Shown here piece after piece: positions 60,629 to 64,000 of a DNA stretch of 64,000 bases (position 1 is the stretch's first letter; each line of letters starts with the position of its first letter). A program made the translations under genes and the position numbers. The notes below the pieces were generated by a model that saw only the letters and a program-made list of their open reading frames with translations, did no database searches and was not told the origin of the DNA. Source of the stretch: Ruminococcus sp. GTDB lineage: Bacteria; Bacillota; Clostridia; Oscillospirales; Ruminococcaceae. Location: NCBI GenBank assembly GCA_017961625.1, contig JAGCWY010000016.1, positions 20,857-84,856 on the forward strand. The letters are read 5' to 3'.

Positions 60629-60670
60629 ATGCCGGTGTTTCGAGAAATTCTCGGAATATCGGTATTTTTT
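60629..60670 (+). terminator. Terminator after tRNA-Lys
   Basis: A 17-bp stem with several G-T pairs runs from ATGCCGG to CGGTAT, then TTTTTT. Confidence 0.85.
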
Positions 60671-60743
60671 GTTTGTTTTGCTTTTGATTCAAACTGCGTT
60701 TTTAAAAATAAATCTGCATGAAATCAGTTGAAAATTCACCGTT

Positions 60744-60773
60744 TGTCACACGAGTGTCACACGGACTATAGTC
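60744..60773. repeat. Tandem TGTCACACG repeats and adjacent palindrome
   Basis: TGTCACACG occurs at 60744-60752 and again at 60755-60763, a phase of 11 nt (one helical turn). The palindrome GACTATAGTC follows at 60764-60773. It lies in a 150-nt non-coding stretch between the tRNA-Lys terminator and the small gene's terminator. Confidence 0.5.
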
Positions 60774-60789
60774 ATTATTAAATAATTAA

Positions 60790-60809
60790 GGACGACTTCA
60801 TGCCGTCCC
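60790..60809 (-). terminator. Weak terminator after the small HhH-like gene
   Basis: On the minus strand, GGACG and CGTCC pair around a loop, followed by TTAATTATT. Confidence 0.5.
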
Positions 60810-60826
60810 ATAAATTTTTGATTTAT

Positions 60827-61054
60827 CTATTCTTCCAAAAATTTCTCTATAACCGTCATTATCTCTTCAAGACGCTTACCACCGATACCCTTAATCTTGC
60901 TCAGTTCTGCCTCAAGAGCAGGAAGATCAATTGTTTTGCCTTGTTCTCCGAGCAACTCATCACCATACTGGAGAATGAACTTTGTAAGCTCCTCACGGTT
61001 CATCTTCTTAATCTTCTTATAAGTGTCTCTGTCGATGATCTCTTTCTGTTCCAT
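60827..61054 (-). CDS. Small helix-hairpin-helix-like protein
   Basis: A 75-residue, highly charged, all-helical protein. The C-terminal half, LSKIKGIGGKRLEEIMTVIEKFL, has the KGIGxKR hairpin typical of non-specific DNA-binding HhH motifs. The N-terminal half is Lys/Glu-rich. It has its own sigma-A promoter (TTTACA, 17 nt, TATAAT at 61085-61113). The function is unknown; DNA or RNA binding is likely. Confidence 0.72.
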   Translation of the reverse strand: MEQKEIIDRDTYKKIKKMNREELTKFILQYGDELLGEQGKTIDLPALEAELSKIKGIGGKRLEEIMTVIEKFLEE

Positions 61055-61084
61055 ATATAGCTACTTTTTCGTTTCTTCTAACCT

Positions 61085-61113
61085 ATTATACCATATTGCC
61101 GATGCAATGTAAA
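61085..61113 (-). promoter_or_regulatory. Promoter of the small HhH-like gene
   Basis: On the minus strand, TTTACA and TATAAT with a 17-nt spacer. Confidence 0.8.
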
Positions 61114-61375
61114 TAGAAAAACAGAACCTCCACAAAGGCGGTTCACATTTAATATTCTTAATTTTGTATACTCGCAACACAGAAAAAATATTCAGGAGGA
61201 TCCCAATCAAATGCAACTGGACTCCGTTATGCCTTGGAGTAACAGCAGTGATGTCAGTATAGTGCTTAGAGCTTAGTTTGTCACTACAGGGGTATGTTGA
61301 AAAGCTTTTGTCGAGAATATGCAATATTACGTTGAGTTATTGTACATAGAGCAAAATAGCTTAATATTAATATAA
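61114..61375. other. Non-coding stretch with a possible 21-codon open frame
   Basis: About 260 nt without a convincing gene. AGGAGGA at 61194-61200 precedes an ATG at 61211 that opens a 21-codon frame (MQLDSVMPWSNSS and onward) ending with TAG at 61274. Spacing of about 10 nt is acceptable, but no promoter or conservation evidence is available. It could be a leader peptide, the 5' remnant of a broken gene, or chance. Confidence 0.3.
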
Positions 61376-61404
61376 TTGATTTTTTTCGCTATATGTGGTA
61401 TAAT
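61376..61404 (+). promoter_or_regulatory. Promoter of the leucine-rich-repeat dockerin gene
   Basis: TTGATT (61376-61381) and TATAAT (61399-61404), spacer 17 nt. Confidence 0.82.
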
Positions 61405-61448
61405 GTAATAATTAATTATACACTTACGAGGAAATGGGAGGTCATTAT

Positions 61449-62903
61449 ATGAAAGCAAAAAAGTTTTTGGCGGCGGTGCTGGCTTGCAGTATCATGTGCG
61501 CAGCTACGACGACTATAGGGGCATATGAACAGAACAGCTATTTTGTGGCGGCTGCGGCGGATATTGTAGACAGCGGTAAATGCGGAGAAAACGCTGTTTG
61601 GACGTTAGACAGCGAAGGAACAATGACGATCAGCGGAACAGGCGAAATGACGAATTATTTTTCTAATGAATCACCATTTTATGATAATGATAATATCAAA
61701 AATATCGTTATTGAGGATGGAGTTACGAGCATTGGCGATAGTGCCTTTAGAGAATGCTCAAACCTTATTGAAATATCTATCCCTGAAAGCGTAACAACTA
61801 TTGGAGATGATGCTTTTTGGGCTACAGATCTGAAAAGCATAACTATTCCTGACAGTGTTACATATATTGGGCTTGGTGCTTTTATGTATTGTTCAAACCT
61901 GACCGACATAAAACTTCCTGTCAGCGTAAAAAAGATTGAGATGAGCACTTTCAGTAATTGCACAAAACTGACATCAATTACAATACCGAACAGCGTAACA
62001 ACAATTGATACATGGGCTTTTGATTACTGTATAAGCCTGACTGATATAACTATTCCTGAAAACGTTGATATTATTAGAAGGGAGGCATTTGATCGCTGTA
62101 AAAGCCTTGCCAGAGTAACGTTCTCTGGCAGTGTAAGATATATTGGAGAGAAGGCTTTCTGTGGATGTACAAGCCTGACCGATATTACTTTTTCTGACAG
62201 CGTAACAACTATTGGAGATGATGCTTTCAGAGAATGTACGAGCCTTACTGACGTAACACTTCCTGCCGGCCTTGAAAGTATCGGAGAGGCGGCTTTCCGT
62301 GAATGTACAAGCCTGAAAAACGTAACGATTCCTGACGGCGTAAAAAAGATTGAATCGTCTGCTTTTTTGGGCTGCTCAAGCTTGAATGGAGTAACTATTC
62401 CTGACAGCGTAATCAGTATCGGAGCGTATGCATTTTATGAGTGCTCAGATCTGACAAGCATAACAATTCCTGAAAGCGTGACAAGCATTGGAAACACTGC
62501 TTTTGCTCACTGTACAAGCCTGACTAACATAACAATTCCTGACAGCATTACATATATTTTTGATGATACTTTTGCTGACTGTGATAAACTTACTATCACA
62601 GGTTATATAGGCTCTTGTGCAGAGAAACATGCTAATAAATATAGTATTCCGTTTATAGCAATATCAGATGTCACTACACCCATAGTTACTTTAGCTGGTG
62701 ACGCAAACTATGACGGTTCTGTTGATATGGCGGATGCCGTACTAATCATGCAGGCTCTTGCAAATCCAAATAAATACGGCATAGGCGGTACAGCAGAGCA
62801 TCATCTTACGGAACAAGGCAAGCTTAACGGTGATATGAACGGTGACGGACTTACGGTCGGTGATGCTCAGGCGATACAGAGTAAACTGCTCGGTTTAGAG
62901 TAA
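61449..62903 (+). CDS. Secreted BspA-type leucine-rich-repeat protein with dockerin
   Basis: A 484-residue exported protein from the ATG at 61449 (GGGAGG 7 nt upstream). A signal peptide (about 1-30) is followed by a short beta region (WTLDSEGTMTISGTGEM). About 13 BspA/TpLRR repeats of roughly 23 residues follow, with the core SITIPDSVTTIGDDAF. The C-terminus is a type I dockerin with calcium loops GDANYDGSVDMADA and GDMNGDGLTVGDA. Such repeats mediate protein or cell binding, so this may be an adhesin or inhibitor-like component docked on a scaffoldin. It lacks any catalytic domain. Confidence 0.9.
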   Translation: MKAKKFLAAVLACSIMCAATTTIGAYEQNSYFVAAAADIVDSGKCGENAVWTLDSEGTMTISGTGEMTNYFSNESPFYDNDNIKNIVIEDGVTSIGDSAFRECSNLIEISIPESVTTIGDDAFWATDLKSITIPDSVTYIGLGAFMYCSNLTDIKLPVSVKKIEMSTFSNCTKLTSITIPNSVTTIDTWAFDYCISLTDITIPENVDIIRREAFDRCKSLARVTFSGSVRYIGEKAFCGCTSLTDITFSDSVTTIGDDAFRECTSLTDVTLPAGLESIGEAAFRECTSLKNVTIPDGVKKIESSAFLGCSSLNGVTIPDSVISIGAYAFYECSDLTSITIPESVTSIGNTAFAHCTSLTNITIPDSITYIFDDTFADCDKLTITGYIGSCAEKHANKYSIPFIAISDVTTPIVTLAGDANYDGSVDMADAVLIMQALANPNKYGIGGTAEHHLTEQGKLNGDMNGDGLTVGDAQAIQSKLLGLE

Positions 62904-62939
62904 GATTTGAATATTAGCAATTCAATAATTAGTTTTATT

Positions 62940-62971
62940 GCAGCCTGTAGAAAAAACAGGCTGCTTTTGTT
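62940..62971 (+). terminator. Terminator after the leucine-rich-repeat dockerin gene
   Basis: GCAGCCTGT (62940-62948) pairs with ACAGGCTGC (62956-62964), followed by TTTTGTTTT. Confidence 0.85.
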
Positions 62972-63033
62972 TTCATCCTTTTTAAGTATATAAAAATGAA
63001 GCGGCATAAAGTCGCCTTCAAATTATCTTTTCC

Positions 63034-63720
63034 TTACATTGCAATGAATTCAGTTGGCGATTTATAGTACTCTACAGCCTTTTCAAAGACCATATTTGTT
63101 AGTGCTTTCTCAGCTATAATACATGGATTTCCGTCAGGGCGTATCCATCCCTTTACGTCTTCCTTATCCAGTATAAGTGGCATACGATCATGGATATCCT
63201 TTACACTGCCTGCAGATTCTCTCGTAAGTATTGAGAACATAGGCACCTGCATGCCGCTATGTTCCTCATATCGGTATAGTCCTGCGATATATGTTCTATC
63301 TGAACCTTCGGTCTGTATGGCGAATTTGGCCTTCTTGGTATTGCGATGCTCAATCATGCTGCGGCTGTCTTCCTCATATACAGGGTATCCCCACTCATAA
63401 TACCAAGAGGCAGGGATAACGCATCTTCTCCTGTACCATGAATCCCGCCACAACGGCTTGCTGTCAGCAGTCTCCACGCGACGGTTGACAAGCGGTTTAG
63501 GAGTTGATTTATGCGCGAATCCCCATGCCATAGGAAATACAGCCACGTTTCCGTATTTGTTAGGTGCTTGAACAGGCGCAATATCGGATGGATACATGTC
63601 GCCTGACATTATAAGGCTCTTTCCAAGTTTAAGCGACATCTCCTGTGCCAATGACATTTTCCTTATCTTTATGAGCACTTCAGCCATTTTCCTTGGTTCT
63701 ATTCTTAGGGACATACACAT
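63034..63720 (-). CDS. SOS response-associated peptidase (SRAP/YedK/HMCES-like)
   Basis: SRAP proteins form a covalent thiazolidine link with abasic sites in single-stranded DNA through Cys2. The start at 63720 gives MCMSLR with Cys2 exposed after Met removal; GGAGG lies 8 nt upstream, and the in-frame extension to 63744 would hide Cys2. Other active-site residues are Asn in VNRRVET, Glu in WYYEW and His in IHDRMPLIL. The usual MCGR start is MCMS here. The 228-residue length is typical. It is transcribed alone. Confidence 0.92.
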   Translation of the reverse strand: MCMSLRIEPRKMAEVLIKIRKMSLAQEMSLKLGKSLIMSGDMYPSDIAPVQAPNKYGNVAVFPMAWGFAHKSTPKPLVNRRVETADSKPLWRDSWYRRRCVIPASWYYEWGYPVYEEDSRSMIEHRNTKKAKFAIQTEGSDRTYIAGLYRYEEHSGMQVPMFSILTRESAGSVKDIHDRMPLILDKEDVKGWIRPDGNPCIIAEKALTNMVFEKAVEYYKSPTEFIAM

Positions 63721-63767
63721 GATGGACACCTCCTGATAGTACAATGCAAAATATATGTTCTGCTTGT

Positions 63768-63796
63768 ATTATATCATAATGAAAAAGAATAGACAA
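63768..63796 (-). promoter_or_regulatory. Promoter of the SRAP gene
   Basis: On the minus strand, TTGTCT and TATAAT with a 17-nt spacer. Confidence 0.78.
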
Positions 63797-63826
63797 TAGT
63801 AAGCGTCTTCCATTCCATTCTTTATA

Positions 63827-63861
63827 AAAACAGCCAATATCGTTGTGATATTGGCTGTTTT
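63827..63861. terminator. Bidirectional hairpin terminator
   Basis: AAAACAGCCAATATC and GATATTGGCTGTTTT form a perfect 15-bp stem with a 5-nt loop and T-rich ends on both strands. Confidence 0.75.
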
Positions 63862-64000
63862 GACCCGCCCCCTGTCAAGTAGACAGTGGAAAAAACAAAA
63901 ATAATTCTATGTAATATCTAAAAGCAGTCTGTTCAATTTGTGCAGGCTGCTTTGTTGTTAGCAGTAACTGGCAAGCACCTTTTGGAGTGAGGAGCGTAGC
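63861..64000. mobile_element. Probable end of an insertion sequence running off the window
   Basis: The sequence from TGACCCGCCCCCTGTCAAG through GTAGACAGTGGAAAAAAC has the TG start, C-run and GT-AGAC style of IS3-family terminal repeats. It abuts the terminator hairpin. Further in, AAAGCAG and CTGCTTT flank a short hairpin (63921-63952). No transposase is visible because the window ends. The opposite end is needed for proof. Confidence 0.4.

Noticed and set aside
61061..61324. Minus-strand 87-codon open frame
   Set aside because: No ribosome binding site, no recognisable protein pattern, and it covers the promoter of the small HhH-like gene.
63748..63761. LexA-box-like GAAC half-site in the SRAP gene leader
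   Set aside because: Only one half (GAACATAT) fits the Firmicutes consensus; the other half reads ATTT instead of GTTC, so SOS control is not supported.
1..64000. CRISPR arrays
   Set aside because: No series of regularly spaced direct repeats was seen; the only extended repetition is within the leucine-rich-repeat gene.

Overview
The window looks like chromosomal DNA from a cellulolytic or gut Ruminococcus (Firmicutes, Oscillospiraceae). The evidence is low-to-moderate GC, AGGAGG-type ribosome binding sites, sigma-A promoters mostly with 17-nt spacers, and the Firmicutes gene pairs argR-recN and rpsO-pnp. There is also a T-box in front of alaS. Two secreted proteins end in type I dockerins (17195-18103 and 61449-62903), the hallmark of cellulosome-type Ruminococcus. 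Species assignment is inference.

Region 1 (1-16.4 kb, plus strand) is housekeeping: the 3' end of argR, recN, a histidine phosphatase, a GH42 beta-galactosidase, dtd, a class B penicillin-binding protein, T-box-alaS, a HIT protein, an Apt-like phosphoribosyltransferase, holA and an RNase M5-like gene. It ends with an MBOAT/DHHW pair whose expected catalytic histidines are replaced, an SDR and a membrane protein. Region 2 (16.5-25.9 kb) holds mtnN, a dockerin protein, a sodium:solute symporter (minus), tRNA-Pro and tRNA-Leu (minus), a UDPGP-family pyrophosphorylase, a heterodimeric ABC exporter and a DinB-like protein.

Region 3 (25.9-42 kb) is the most striking part. It is a plus-strand block for split TCA and succinate metabolism: aconitase, a small membrane protein, NADP isocitrate dehydrogenase and Rex. 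After an AT-rich gap with a promoter and a candidate Rex operator comes a tight ten-gene run: fumC, hdrB, hdrC, hdrA, an MvhD/FlxD-like gene, flxC-, flxB- and flxA-like genes, and iron-sulfur and flavoprotein subunits of a soluble fumarate reductase. An AspT-family transporter follows, the family that contains succinate exporters. Read together, this suggests a soluble NADH-driven, flavin-based electron-bifurcating complex coupled to fumarate reduction, followed by succinate export. The gene content is read from sequence; the bifurcation is inference.

Region 4 (42-56.5 kb) has pyrE, a zinc-ribbon gene, a degenerate SGNH protein, nrdD-nrdG with two NrdR boxes, an unexplained structured element, pnp and rpsO. 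It continues with a PH-domain protein, an FkbM-type methyltransferase, an operon asnB-HD hydrolase-pyrB (PyrB carries a fused PyrI-type zinc domain), and a Xer-like tyrosine recombinase. Region 5 (56.5-64 kb) has an aquaporin, a three-gene sortase operon with a non-canonical sorting signal, tRNA-Arg, tRNA-Lys, a small helix-hairpin-helix-like gene, a BspA-type leucine-rich-repeat dockerin protein and an SRAP/YedK protein. What looks like the end of an insertion sequence runs off the right edge.
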